DNA of 64,000 nucleotides from Martelella alba (GTDB lineage Bacteria > Pseudomonadota > Gammaproteobacteria > Enterobacterales > Enterobacteriaceae): NCBI RefSeq assembly GCF_005217455.1, contig NZ_SZPQ01000006.1, forward strand, positions 124,001 to 188,000, read 5' to 3'. Within the stretch, counting starts at the first letter, position 1. Every line of letters begins with the position of its first letter. The notes under the pieces were generated by a model. It was not told the DNA's origin. It worked only from the letters and a program-made list of their open reading frames with translations, and did not search any database. Both the position numbers and the translations under genes were made by a program. Below are positions 9,972 to 18,937 of this stretch, in pieces.

Positions 9972-10451
9972 ATGCAGGATATGCTCCATACAGCGCCGGA
10001 ATGGGATTACTACCGCCGCCGGCAATATCGTTCTGGCTGGCAGGATATGCTGGATATCATTTTCTCCGGCATCGCCGACAACGCCGGCGATGAGGACCGG
10101 CGGCAATTCCTCAACTTGATGGGCGCCAACCTGGCCCGGCGTTTCGCCCAGCCGCCCGTCGCCACCGTCGGCGAATTTGAGGATAAGCTCAATGCCTTAT
10201 GGGCTGATTTCGACTGGGGGTTCGTGCGTCTGCATCCCACTGAAGACTCGCTGACGCTGACGCACCATGCTTTTCCGGCCGCCGCCGCGGGCGCGCGGGA
10301 AACGGAGTGGATAACCGGTCTGGCGGCCATTTTGGAAGGCGCTTACGCCGAGTGGCTGCGGCAACAGGGAGGGGCCGCCCATGTCGCGCTGCGCTGGCAG
10401 CAGGACGGCGCCGAGGGCGCCATGACATTCGGCTATCGCAACGGTCTCTAG
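9972..10451 (+). CDS. bcsD: Cellulose synthase accessory subunit BcsD
   Basis: 159 residues, starting MQDMLHTAPEWDYYRRRQ. BcsD (AxcesD in Komagataeibacter) forms a periplasmic octameric ring through which glucan chains pass and helps order crystalline cellulose; it defines class I bcs operons. There is no signal peptide, as is typical of the family. Length and the position between bcsC and bcsZ fit. The ATG at 9972 lies two bases past the bcsC stop; a TTG six bases earlier is possible but less likely. Confidence 0.88.
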   Translation: MQDMLHTAPEWDYYRRRQYRSGWQDMLDIIFSGIADNAGDEDRRQFLNLMGANLARRFAQPPVATVGEFEDKLNALWADFDWGFVRLHPTEDSLTLTHHAFPAAAAGARETEWITGLAAILEGAYAEWLRQQGGAAHVALRWQQDGAEGAMTFGYRNGL

Positions 10452-10468
10452 TAAAGGAATATCGGGCT

Positions 10469-11491
10469 ATGAATATTTTACGCCGTCTCGCGCCGTTGCT
10501 TGGTCTGGTTTTCGCACTGCTGGCCGGCGGGGTCCAGGCCGAAAGCGTCGGCTGGCACAATTACAAAAGCCGATTTCTGTTGCCCGATGGGCGAATCATC
10601 GATACCGGCAACCATAATATCAGCCACAGCGAAGGACAAGGCTATGCCATGCTCCTGGCGGTATTTAATGATGATCAAGCCACGTTCGACCGGCTGCTGA
10701 ACTGGACCAACGCGCATTTGTACCGCAAGGATATCGGATTGTATTCCTGGCGCTACGACCCGGCCGGCACGCCGCCCGTCGCGGACATCAACACCGCCTC
10801 CGACGGCGACACCCTGATAGCCTGGGCGCTACTACAGGCGGGCCGGAAATGGCAGCAGCCGGCCTATACCGATGCTTCCGGCAAACTCCAGGCCGCCATC
10901 ATCAAACACAATGTGATCAAATTCGCCGGCTATACCCTGCTGCTGCCGGGCACCACCGGTTTTAACCACACCAGTTCCGTCACGCTGAATCCGTCCTATT
11001 TCATCTTTCCGGCCTGGCAGGCGTTTTATCGGCAAAGCCACCTCAAAACCTGGGACGACCTTGCGGCCGACGGCTATAAACTATTGGCGCGGATGCGCTT
11101 CGGCGCCCCGCAACTGCCCACGGACTGGGTCACGCTTAACGCGGACAACACCCTGGCCCCGGCCGACCGCTGGCCGTCCCGTTTCAGTTTTGATGCGGTG
11201 CGAATTCCGCTTTACATCAACTGGGCGCAGCCGAAAAGCCTGGCGTTGGGGCCTTATGTGGCTTACTGGCGACAATTCGATCGGCTGAGCACCCCCGCCT
11301 GGGTGGACGTGCTCACGAATGAAAAGGCGAACTATATGCTGTCGCCGGGAATGCTGGCGATCCGTGATGCCATCATGGGCAATGCCGCGCAGGTCACGGG
11401 CAATATTTTGCCGCAGGAAGACTACTATTCCGCCAGCCTGCATTTGTTGACGTACTGGTCGCTAAAACAATCCGCCGGCGGCGGTGTTTGA
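10469..11491 (+). CDS. bcsZ: Periplasmic endo-beta-1,4-glucanase BcsZ (GH8)
   Basis: 340 residues with a signal peptide (cut near VQAES). The glycoside hydrolase family 8 signatures are SEGQGYAMLLAV, holding the general-acid Glu, and NTASDGDTLIAWALL, holding the conserved Asp. It trims or edits nascent glucan in the periplasm and is required for normal cellulose output in many bcs operons. The ATG at 10469 follows aaaggaa. A longer in-frame start inside bcsD was rejected because it would hide the signal peptide. Confidence 0.94.
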   Translation: MNILRRLAPLLGLVFALLAGGVQAESVGWHNYKSRFLLPDGRIIDTGNHNISHSEGQGYAMLLAVFNDDQATFDRLLNWTNAHLYRKDIGLYSWRYDPAGTPPVADINTASDGDTLIAWALLQAGRKWQQPAYTDASGKLQAAIIKHNVIKFAGYTLLLPGTTGFNHTSSVTLNPSYFIFPAWQAFYRQSHLKTWDDLAADGYKLLARMRFGAPQLPTDWVTLNADNTLAPADRWPSRFSFDAVRIPLYINWAQPKSLALGPYVAYWRQFDRLSTPAWVDVLTNEKANYMLSPGMLAIRDAIMGNAAQVTGNILPQEDYYSASLHLLTYWSLKQSAGGGV

Positions 11492-11544
11492 CGGGAACCG
11501 CCCCTTGTCCCGGCTGGCGGGCGGCAGCCGTTGGGGGGCGTAAT

Positions 11545-11564
11545 CCGCCGCCGGCCGGCGGCGG
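11545..11564. other. Perfect 20-bp GC palindrome between bcsZ and dppF
   Basis: The sequence CCGCCGCCGGCCGGCGGCGG equals its own reverse complement. It lies between two converging genes. No T-run follows on either strand, so it is a hairpin or barrier rather than a clear intrinsic terminator. Confidence 0.6.
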
Positions 11565-11581
11565 CGAGCGGGAGCCGGCGC

Positions 11582-12592
11582 TTACCTGGTGTGCTGCTGT
11601 TCGTCCTGATCGACGGCGAAACAGGCCACCAGTTGCTCACCGTAGCGTTTTAATTGCGGTTGCAATTCGGTGCAAGCGCCGAAACGGCGGCGACAGCGGG
11701 TACTGAAAGCGCATCCCGGCGGCGGACTCAAGGGGCTTGGCAATTCGCCGGTCAGTTTAATGCGTTCGCGGCGCAAATCGGGATTCAACCGCGGCGTGGC
11801 CGACAACAGCGCCTGGGTGTAAGGGTGGCGCGGATTATCGAAAATCGCTGATTTGCTGCCCTTTTCCACGCAGCGTCCCAGGTACATCACCATCACTTCG
11901 TCGGCCAGGTGTTCAACCACCGACAGATCATGGGAGATGAAGACATAGGACAACCCCATATCCTGCTGCAAATCCATCATCAGGTTCAGCACCTGGGCCC
12001 GTACCGATACATCGAGCGCGGATACCGGCTCGTCGGCAATGACCACATCCGGGTCCAGCATCAAGCCGCGGGCGATGGCGATACGCTGGCGCTGGCCGCC
12101 GGAAAACATGTGCGGGTACCGCTCATAATATTCGGTGCGCAAACCGACCTTGGCCATCATCGTCAACGCTTTTTCGCGCCGTTCGGCCCGGCTCAGGCTG
12201 GTGTTGATTCGCAGCGGCTCTTCCAGAATCTGTCCTATCTTCTTACGCGGGTTCAGCGAGCCATAAGGGTTCTGAAACACAATCTGAATTTTCTGCCGGC
12301 GCAAATGCTCCGCGGTCCGGTCCGGTTTCAGCAAATCCTGCCCCAGATAATACAGCTCGCCCTCGGTGGGGGTTTCGATCATGGTCAGTAATCGGCCCAA
12401 GGTGGATTTACCGCAACCGGATTCCCCCACCACCGCCAGCGTCTTGCCGCGTTCCAGCGTGAAAGAAACGCCATCAAGGGCCTTCACCATGGTTTCCTTG
12501 GCGAACATTCCCTTTTTCACCGGATAGTATTTTTTCAAATCCACCGCGTGCAGCAAGGCGGTGGCTTTCGGATCGTAAACGGCTTCGCTCAT
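11582..12592 (-). CDS. dppF: Dipeptide ABC transporter ATP-binding protein DppF
   Basis: 336 residues. One of two ATPases driving the Dpp importer. Walker A is GESGCGKST, the signature is [15 protein letters not shown] and Walker B is VVIADEP, followed by the oligopeptide/dipeptide-ABC C-terminal extension with the Cys-rich [15 protein letters not shown] that binds an Fe-S cluster or metal in some homologues. It overlaps dppD by four bases (ATGA). Last gene of the operon. Confidence 0.95.
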   Translation of the reverse strand: MSEAVYDPKATALLHAVDLKKYYPVKKGMFAKETMVKALDGVSFTLERGKTLAVVGESGCGKSTLGRLLTMIETPTEGELYYLGQDLLKPDRTAEHLRRQKIQIVFQNPYGSLNPRKKIGQILEEPLRINTSLSRAERREKALTMMAKVGLRTEYYERYPHMFSGGQRQRIAIARGLMLDPDVVIADEPVSALDVSVRAQVLNLMMDLQQDMGLSYVFISHDLSVVEHLADEVMVMYLGRCVEKGSKSAIFDNPRHPYTQALLSATPRLNPDLRRERIKLTGELPSPLSPPPGCAFSTRCRRRFGACTELQPQLKRYGEQLVACFAVDQDEQQHTR

Positions 12593-13569
12593 CGGGTGGG
12601 TCTCCCCGCATCATCCAGCGGATAGTGGCATTTCGACTGACGATCGCTTAACGTCGCCAATTCCGGCTCGACTTTGCGGCAATGTTCGTTCGCATAGGGG
12701 CAGCGGGGATTAAGCAGACAGCCGGTGGGGCGATCATACTTACCGGGCACCATGCCGGGCAGCGAGGCCAGTCTAGACTTGTCGGCGGAGAATTCCGGCA
12801 GCGCGCGCAACAAGGCCTGGGTATAGGGATGGCGCGGCGCGCGGAAAATTTCCGACGCCTTGCCGGTTTCCACAACCTGGCCGGCGTACATGACGATGAT
12901 ATGGTGCGCCGCTTCCGCCACCAGCGCCAAGTCGTGGGTAATAAGCACCAGCGCCATATTTTCCTGCCGCTGTAAATCCAGCAACAGCTCAATAATCTGC
13001 GCCTGGATAGTGACGTCCAGCGCGGTGGTGGGTTCGTCGGCAATCAGCAATTTCGGCCGGCAGGCGATCGCCATGGCAATCATGACCCGCTGGCTCATGC
13101 CGCCCGATAATTGATGCGGATAGACGGCAAGGCGTGATTCCGGCGCCGGTATGCCCACCTGGGTGAGCAAATCGATGGCCCGCTGCCGGCGGGTGCGGCG
13201 GTTGCCGCCTTGATGCACCTTAATGGCTTCCATAATCTGATAGCCCACCGTATAGCAAGGGTTCAAGCTGGTCATGGGATCCTGGAAGATCATGGCGATA
13301 TCGGCGCCGACCAATTGCCGACGCTCGCCTGCGGAAATTTTCTGCAAATCCCGTCCGTTGAACACCAGATTTTCCGCCATCACCCGGCCGGGAAAATCGA
13401 TAAGGCCCATAACGGCCAGCGAACTCACCGACTTGCCGGAGCCGGATTCACCGACAATGCCCACGACCTGGCCTTGTTCAACCTGGTAACTGATGCGGTC
13501 AACGGCGCGAAACGGCGTTCCTTCATCGCCGAAATGCACCGAAAGTTTATCTATGGTTAATAACGCCAT
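12589..13569 (-). CDS. dppD: Dipeptide ABC transporter ATP-binding protein DppD
   Basis: 326 residues beginning [16 protein letters not shown]. Walker A is GESGSGKS, the signature is [15 protein letters not shown], Walker B is [12 protein letters not shown], and the C-terminal [15 protein letters not shown] cysteine cluster is typical of Opp/Dpp ATPases. The chosen ATG follows gagga and starts exactly where E. coli DppD does; an upstream in-frame ATG would add 13 unrelated residues. Confidence 0.95.
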   Translation of the reverse strand: MALLTIDKLSVHFGDEGTPFRAVDRISYQVEQGQVVGIVGESGSGKSVSSLAVMGLIDFPGRVMAENLVFNGRDLQKISAGERRQLVGADIAMIFQDPMTSLNPCYTVGYQIMEAIKVHQGGNRRTRRQRAIDLLTQVGIPAPESRLAVYPHQLSGGMSQRVMIAMAIACRPKLLIADEPTTALDVTIQAQIIELLLDLQRQENMALVLITHDLALVAEAAHHIIVMYAGQVVETGKASEIFRAPRHPYTQALLRALPEFSADKSRLASLPGMVPGKYDRPTGCLLNPRCPYANEHCRKVEPELATLSDRQSKCHYPLDDAGRPTR

Positions 13570-13579
13570 TGCGTCCTCG

Positions 13580-14482
13580 TTACTGCTTGAGTTTGGGGTC
13601 GAGCGCATCGCGCAGCCCGTCGCCCATTAAATTAAAGGCCAGAACAGTGAGCAGAATAGTGACGCCGGGGAAAGTCACCACCCACCAGGCGCTTTGGGCG
13701 AACTGCAACACGTCGGAAAGCATAGTGCCCCATTCCGGTGTCGGCGGCTGTGCGCCCATGCCCAAAAACCCCAGCGCCGCCATATCCAGAATAGCGTTGG
13801 AGAACCCCATAGACGCCTGCACAATCAATGGCGCCAGACAGTTGGGCAGGATATTGACGAACATTTGCCTCATGGAGCCGGCGCCGGCCACCCGGGAAGC
13901 CGTGACATAATCGCGGTTCACCTCGCCCAGCACCGCCGCGCGGGTGAGCCTGATATAATGGGGCAGCGCGACAAACGTCAGCGCCAACGAGGCGTTAACG
14001 ATGGAGGGACCGAACATGGCCACCAGCACCAGGGCCAGCAGCAGACTAGGCAGCGCCAGCATAATATCCACCAGACGCATGATAACGACATCCACCAGAC
14101 CGCCGATATACCCGGCCAGCAAGCCGAAAATCACGCCGAGAATCAGCGACAGGGAGACCACCAGGCAGCCCACCAGCAGCGACAGGCGAGCGCCGAACAT
14201 CAGGCGGCTCAGGATATCCCGGCCCACATCATCGGTGCCGAGAATGAATTTCCAACTGCCGCCGTCCATCCAGACCGGCGGGCGCAACAAGGCGCTGCGG
14301 AACTGCTCGGCCGGACCGTGCGGCGCGATAAGCTCCGCACCCGCGGCAATGGTGAACATCAGCACGATATACACCAGGCCGATGACCGCGCCTTTGTTGC
14401 GCCGAAAATAATGCCAGAACTCCTGCAAAGGCGTCATGGGCTTGGGTGCGCCGGCGGCTACCGGCTCGGAAACTTCAGTCAT
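13580..14482 (-). CDS. dppC: Dipeptide ABC transporter permease DppC
   Basis: 300 residues with an N-terminal OppC-type segment, about six membrane helices and the EAA loop region [33 protein letters not shown], which contacts the ATPases. Inner membrane; it forms the channel with DppB. It lies 14 bases after dppB and 10 bases before dppD. Confidence 0.95.
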   Translation of the reverse strand: MTEVSEPVAAGAPKPMTPLQEFWHYFRRNKGAVIGLVYIVLMFTIAAGAELIAPHGPAEQFRSALLRPPVWMDGGSWKFILGTDDVGRDILSRLMFGARLSLLVGCLVVSLSLILGVIFGLLAGYIGGLVDVVIMRLVDIMLALPSLLLALVLVAMFGPSIVNASLALTFVALPHYIRLTRAAVLGEVNRDYVTASRVAGAGSMRQMFVNILPNCLAPLIVQASMGFSNAILDMAALGFLGMGAQPPTPEWGTMLSDVLQFAQSAWWVVTFPGVTILLTVLAFNLMGDGLRDALDPKLKQ

Positions 14483-14496
14483 TTTCTCTACTTCCC

Positions 14497-15516
14497 CTAT
14501 TTCTTGTGGCGTATACGCGGATTAACCACGCCGTACAGCACATCCACCAGCAGGTTCACCACAATAATCAGGATTGCCACCAATAACACGCCGCCTTGCA
14601 CCACCGGGTAATCCCGGCGCTGCAGCCCTTCTATTAGCCAACGGCCCAGACCCGGCCAGGAAAAGATGGTCTCGGTCAAAATCGCGCCCGCCAACAGTGT
14701 CCCGACCTGCAGGCCGATCACCGTCACCACCGGCAGCAACGCGTTACGCAGCGCATGGATGACGATGACCCGCAGACGACCCAGGCCCTTGGCGCGGGCG
14801 GTACGGATATAATCCTCGCTCAGCACTTCGAGCATCGAGGAACGGGTCATGCGCACAATCACCGCCAGCGGGATGGTGCCAAGCACAATGGCCGGCAATA
14901 TGATATGTTCCAGCGCGTCGATAAAATCACCCGGCTCCCCCCAAATCAACGTATCGATCAGATAGAAGCCGGTCAGCGGCTTGGAGTCGTCAAGAAAAAC
15001 CGTATCGCTTATTCGGCCTGATACCGGCGTCAGATTCCAGTGCACTGAAACCAGCATGATAAGCATCATGCCCCACCAGAAGATCGGCATCGAATAACCG
15101 GCCAGCGAAATACTGACCACGCTGTGATCGAACAGCGAACCGCGCTTGACCGCAGCCAGCACGCCGGCCGGAATACCCACGGCCAGCGCGAAAATCATCG
15201 CGCATATGCTCAATTCCAGCGTCGCCTTGAACCGGGGCACAAATTCCTGCCAAACCGGTATGCGGCTGTTGAGAGAAATGCCGAGATTACCGTGCAAAAT
15301 GCCGATAACATAATTGATATATTGCTGATATAAAGGCTTATCAAGACCGAGCTGAGCCAGCATTTGCGCATGCCTCGCCGGGGACATGCCACGCTCGCCC
15401 GCCATGATCAACACCGGATCGCCGGGAATCAAATGGACGAATGCGAAGGTCAGCAGGGTAATGCCAATAAACGTCGGGATAACGAGTCCCAGACGTCGGA
15501 GTATGAACTGCAACAT
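14497..15516 (-). CDS. dppB: Dipeptide ABC transporter permease DppB
   Basis: 339 residues starting MLQFILRRLGLVIPTFIGIT, the usual DppB N terminus with the first membrane helix. The EAA loop is SSMLEVLSEDYIRTARAKGLGRLRVIVIHALRNALLP. A longer frame upstream reads through the hairpin region and was not used. Confidence 0.95.
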   Translation of the reverse strand: MLQFILRRLGLVIPTFIGITLLTFAFVHLIPGDPVLIMAGERGMSPARHAQMLAQLGLDKPLYQQYINYVIGILHGNLGISLNSRIPVWQEFVPRFKATLELSICAMIFALAVGIPAGVLAAVKRGSLFDHSVVSISLAGYSMPIFWWGMMLIMLVSVHWNLTPVSGRISDTVFLDDSKPLTGFYLIDTLIWGEPGDFIDALEHIILPAIVLGTIPLAVIVRMTRSSMLEVLSEDYIRTARAKGLGRLRVIVIHALRNALLPVVTVIGLQVGTLLAGAILTETIFSWPGLGRWLIEGLQRRDYPVVQGGVLLVAILIIVVNLLVDVLYGVVNPRIRHKK

Positions 15517-15547
15517 AGTCCGAACTCTCTGTTTCTGTATATAGTTT

Positions 15548-15680
15548 ACCCGGCCGCTGGCGGCGACCGGGTTATTAAAGCGGACATCTTCAGGATCCCC
15601 CCGTTGGCCTCGCTGGCGCGACACCTTCTCCGATGCGGCATCGGAGAACATTCCCGTCCCCTCGCCGAAACGGAGGGGAC
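15548..15680 (-). other. Three hairpins between dppA and dppB
   Basis: The dppA-dppB gap of about 196 bases holds three inverted repeats. They are an 8-bp perfect stem at 15656-15663/15673-15680 (GTCCCCTC/GAGGGGAC), a 10-bp perfect stem with a 3-base loop at 15626-15635/15639-15648 (TTCTCCGATG/CATCGGAGAA), and a 6-bp stem at 15548-15553/15567-15572. Such hairpins usually protect the upstream message or cause partial termination, giving more binding protein (DppA) than membrane complex. Confidence 0.7.
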
Positions 15681-15712
15681 TCCCTGAAGGGTTTTGGGGG
15701 GCTAAAAGGCCT

Positions 15713-17320
15713 TTACTCTAAAGATACGTTATCAAAGTGGTGTTTACCCAGCGGATCGACCACATACCCTTTCACTTCTTTACGCACCGGTTCGTAAACC
15801 GTTGAATGGGCGATGATCAACGCCGGAGCTTGATCGTGCATAATCACCTGGGCTTGTTTGTATAGCTCGGCGCGTTTGGCTTGATCCGATGTCGTGCGCG
15901 CTTGTTGGATCACGTCGTCGAACGGCTTGTAGCACCATTTGGAATAGTTGGAACCGTCTTTGGCGGCATCGCAACTGAACAGGGTGGCCAGGAAGTTGTC
16001 CGGATCCCCATTATCGCCGGTCCAGCCCATCATGACGGTCTGGTCTTCACCGGCTTTGGCGCGTTTGAGATATTCGCCCCACTCGTAGCTGACGATCTTG
16101 GCCTTGACGCCGATCTTAGCCCAATCGGCCTGGATCATTTCCGCCATGCGACGCGCGTTGGGGTTGTAGGGCCGTTGTACCGGCATCGCCCACAAATCAA
16201 TGGTGAAACCATTGGGGAAGCCGGCTTCTTTCAGCAATTCCTTGGCCTTGGCCGGATCGTAGGGATAATCCTTCACCGCATCGTTGTAGCCCCACATGGT
16301 AGGCGGCAAGAGATTCTTGGCCGCCTGGCCGGCGCCCTGATACACGGCATCAATGATGGCGGCTTTGTTAACCGCCATGGTCAGCGCCTGGCGCACTTTC
16401 AGGTTATCCAGCGGCTTTTTCTCGACATTGAACGACAGGTAGCCCACATTCAAGCCGGGTTGTTCCATCAGGGTGATGTTCTTATCCTTCTTCATGCTGG
16501 CGATATCGGCCGGATTGGGATAAGGCATGACCTGGCATTCGTTTTTCTGCAGTTTGGCGTAACGAACGGAGGCGTCAGGCGTGATGGAGAAGACCAGGCG
16601 GTCGATTTTCGGCTTGGGACCCCAATATTTATCGAACGCCTTGTACAGGATACGGGAATCTTTCTGATACTGCAGCATTTGGAACGGACCGGTACCGATG
16701 GGATCCAGGTCAACTTTTTCCGGCGTGCCGGCTTTCATCATCTGATCGGCGTACTGGGCGGACAAAATGGAGGCGAAGTCCATGGCCATATCCGCCAGGA
16801 ACGGCGCTTCCGGACGGGTCAGATTGAAGCGCACCGTATAATCGTCGACTTTATCGATACTGGCGATAATGTCGCCCATGCCCATGCCGTCGAAATATTC
16901 ATAGTTGCCGCCGGAAACCTTATGATAGGGGGCTTTCGGGTCCAGCATGCGTTCAAAGGAGAAGATGACATCATCGGCGTTGAAATCGCGGGTCGGCTTG
17001 AAATCCTTGCTTTGTTGCCATTTGACGCCGTGGCGCAAATGGAAAGTATAGGTTTTACCGTCGGCGCTGATTTCCCATTTTTCCGCCAGGCTCGGAATGA
17101 CTTCCGTGGTGCCCAGTTTGAAATCCACCAGCCGGTTGTAGATGGGTACGGAACTGGCGTCAAACGTGGTGCCCGATGTAAACAGTTGCGGATTGAACCC
17201 TTCCGGCGAGCCTTCCGAGCAATAAACCAGGGTCTTGGCCTGAACGCTGGCCGCCACAGCTAAAGCAGCCAGGCTAATGCCGACCTTCAGTATCCCTGAT
17301 TTGGTCAGAGAAATTGTCAT
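15713..17320 (-). CDS. dppA: Periplasmic dipeptide-binding protein DppA
   Basis: 535 residues with a signal peptide (cut after SVQA) and mature start KTLVYCSEGSPEGFNPQLFTSG, closely matching E. coli DppA. An SBP family 5 protein that binds dipeptides for the Dpp importer and, in E. coli, also serves haem and delta-aminolevulinate uptake. The frame opens with two ATGs; the second (17320) is chosen because it sits about seven bases after ggag and aligns with the single Met of E. coli DppA. First gene of dppABCDF. Confidence 0.96.
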   Translation of the reverse strand: MTISLTKSGILKVGISLAALAVAASVQAKTLVYCSEGSPEGFNPQLFTSGTTFDASSVPIYNRLVDFKLGTTEVIPSLAEKWEISADGKTYTFHLRHGVKWQQSKDFKPTRDFNADDVIFSFERMLDPKAPYHKVSGGNYEYFDGMGMGDIIASIDKVDDYTVRFNLTRPEAPFLADMAMDFASILSAQYADQMMKAGTPEKVDLDPIGTGPFQMLQYQKDSRILYKAFDKYWGPKPKIDRLVFSITPDASVRYAKLQKNECQVMPYPNPADIASMKKDKNITLMEQPGLNVGYLSFNVEKKPLDNLKVRQALTMAVNKAAIIDAVYQGAGQAAKNLLPPTMWGYNDAVKDYPYDPAKAKELLKEAGFPNGFTIDLWAMPVQRPYNPNARRMAEMIQADWAKIGVKAKIVSYEWGEYLKRAKAGEDQTVMMGWTGDNGDPDNFLATLFSCDAAKDGSNYSKWCYKPFDDVIQQARTTSDQAKRAELYKQAQVIMHDQAPALIIAHSTVYEPVRKEVKGYVVDPLGKHHFDNVSLE

Positions 17321-17988
17321 CATTTTGCTCCGTATATGTGATGTGATGTTGTGTGTTGTTTACGGCCAGACGCTGTTTTTTTTAAGGCTGCGGTCTGTGC
17401 GGTGCGCCTTGCGGCTTTCGAAAGAAAGGAGAGTGATGATAAACCGGCTTATCCGAAGAAAAGCGTCATTCGACACGCCGAATCTGCGGTCGCGTTTCAA
17501 CGATCCCTTGCCCCCCTATCTTCCGAGGCTCTCAATTTTGCAACTGTTTGCCAAGACGTCAATATAACCCATAGGGATTTACACATTTTGTGAGATTCGA
17601 CAAACGAACATAAACGTCGGCATTTTACACCAATTTACCCTATAATGACGGTGTTTTTAGCAAAAAATGCGATATTAGGCTTATTTACTGAAAATTTTCA
17701 GTTATAATCACTGTTTGAAAAGTAAAAAACTTTCTTTCCGAATGGCTAATATATGAACTGTTGTTCCAAAGATCGGGGTTAAAAACAGGTTAAAATGCTG
17801 TCATTCAATTAGGTTGTTTCGCAAATCAACACCCTTTTGCCTCTCACGCCATACTATCTATGTCTTGCGTCTTACCCGTCGCATAAGAAAAGCAGCTGGA
17901 TGTTCCCAGTCCCTCGTAGCCAACGGAAAGTATTTAGCGTATAAGCTCTGGTTTATCTCTACGCCGCAGCGCGCCGACGGCAACATAA
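17321..17988. other. Non-coding stretch upstream of dppA
   Basis: About 670 bases, AT-rich in its middle part (17560-17830), between dppA and the ERIC element. It probably carries the dppA promoter and leader on the minus strand. I see no convincing gene, RNA gene or named operator in it. Confidence 0.5.
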
Positions 17989-18115
17989 TATACTCTAAAT
18001 ACGTCGAGTTGCATCGCGGCGGCAAGTGAGCGAGTCTCCAGGAGCATCGCTCACTCCGTGACCGGGGTGAGCGGGTGCGGCCAACAAAGAGGCAACGTGA
18101 AGTATGACGAGTATA
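17989..18115. repeat. ERIC element, complete 127-bp copy
   Basis: Begins TATACTCTAAATACGTCGAG and ends AAGTATGACGAGTATA; the ends form an imperfect inverted repeat and the length is exactly that of the classical enterobacterial repetitive intergenic consensus. The inner part shows the known features (ctccaggagc, tgaccggggtgagcg). It lies 30 bases before the start codon of the glutamine amidotransferase gene, so it is probably transcribed in that gene's leader. Confidence 0.9.
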
Positions 18116-18145
18116 GATAGATAGCCTATTTGTCGGGAGAACAAG

Positions 18146-18859
18146 ATGCCGAATGTGTTGGCGGTATACCATGTGGCCTTTGAAGACCTCGGTTCGCTTG
18201 GCGCCGTGCTGGCCGAAAACGGATATTCCGTCACCCTGGCCGACGCCAGCAGGATAGACTGGTCGACGCTGGAATCCAGCGCCTATGATTTGGTGGTGGT
18301 GCTTGGCGGGCCCATCGGGGTTTATGAGCAAACATCATATCCTTTTCTTATGCATGAGATCCGTCTCATCCGTCAACGCCTGGCGCAAGCACAGCCGACA
18401 CTGGGTATCTGCCTCGGCGCCCAACTGATGGCGGCGGCGGCCGGTTCGCGGGTTTATCCCGGCCAGGCGGGCAAAGAGATTGGGTGGTCGGCGCTGCGGC
18501 CTGGCGCGGATGCCGGGGAACTGCCGGCGTTAACCCCCCTGCTGGAACGGCAAATCCGGGTACTGCACTGGCACGGCGACACCTTTGATCTCCCCGAGGG
18601 GGCCCGTCTTCTGGCGGGATCCGAACGCTACGCCAATCAAGTATTCACGCTCGGCAAGCATGGGCTGGGTTTTCAATGCCACCTTGAAGTGACCGCCGCC
18701 GGGCTTGAGTCCTGGTATATCGGTCATGCCTGCGAGCTGGCCGGCGCGGGTATCGATGTCGTCCGGCTCAGGGAGGACGGGCGGCGTTACGCGCCGCTGT
18801 TGCAAGAGGCGGCCGGCCAATTCTGGCAATCCTGGCTTGCGGGTATAGCGCGCCGTTGA
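18146..18859 (+). CDS. Class I glutamine amidotransferase-like protein
   Basis: 237 residues. Glutaminase-type Rossmann-like fold with the nucleophile elbow LGICLGAQLMA (Cys in a G-x-C-x-G-x-Q context), the VVVLGGPIGVYE segment and the late GFQCHLEV, which supplies the catalytic His and Glu. Free-standing proteins of this type resemble E. coli YfeJ and gamma-glutamyl-hydrolysing or GuaA-like amidotransferases; the acceptor substrate cannot be told from sequence. A ribosome site (gggagaac) precedes the ATG. It stands alone, between an ERIC element and the anf regulators on the other strand. Confidence 0.85.
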   Translation: MPNVLAVYHVAFEDLGSLGAVLAENGYSVTLADASRIDWSTLESSAYDLVVVLGGPIGVYEQTSYPFLMHEIRLIRQRLAQAQPTLGICLGAQLMAAAAGSRVYPGQAGKEIGWSALRPGADAGELPALTPLLERQIRVLHWHGDTFDLPEGARLLAGSERYANQVFTLGKHGLGFQCHLEVTAAGLESWYIGHACELAGAGIDVVRLREDGRRYAPLLQEAAGQFWQSWLAGIARR

Positions 18860-18937
18860 ACATGGCGCGGAAAGCACCGTCGTCCCGCGGCGGCGGGTTT
18901 CATTGCCGGCCGCGGCAGGGCTGTCCGGGCGTATCCA

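Noticed and set aside
15881-17263. A 460-codon open frame on the + strand
   Set aside because: Antisense shadow of dppA.
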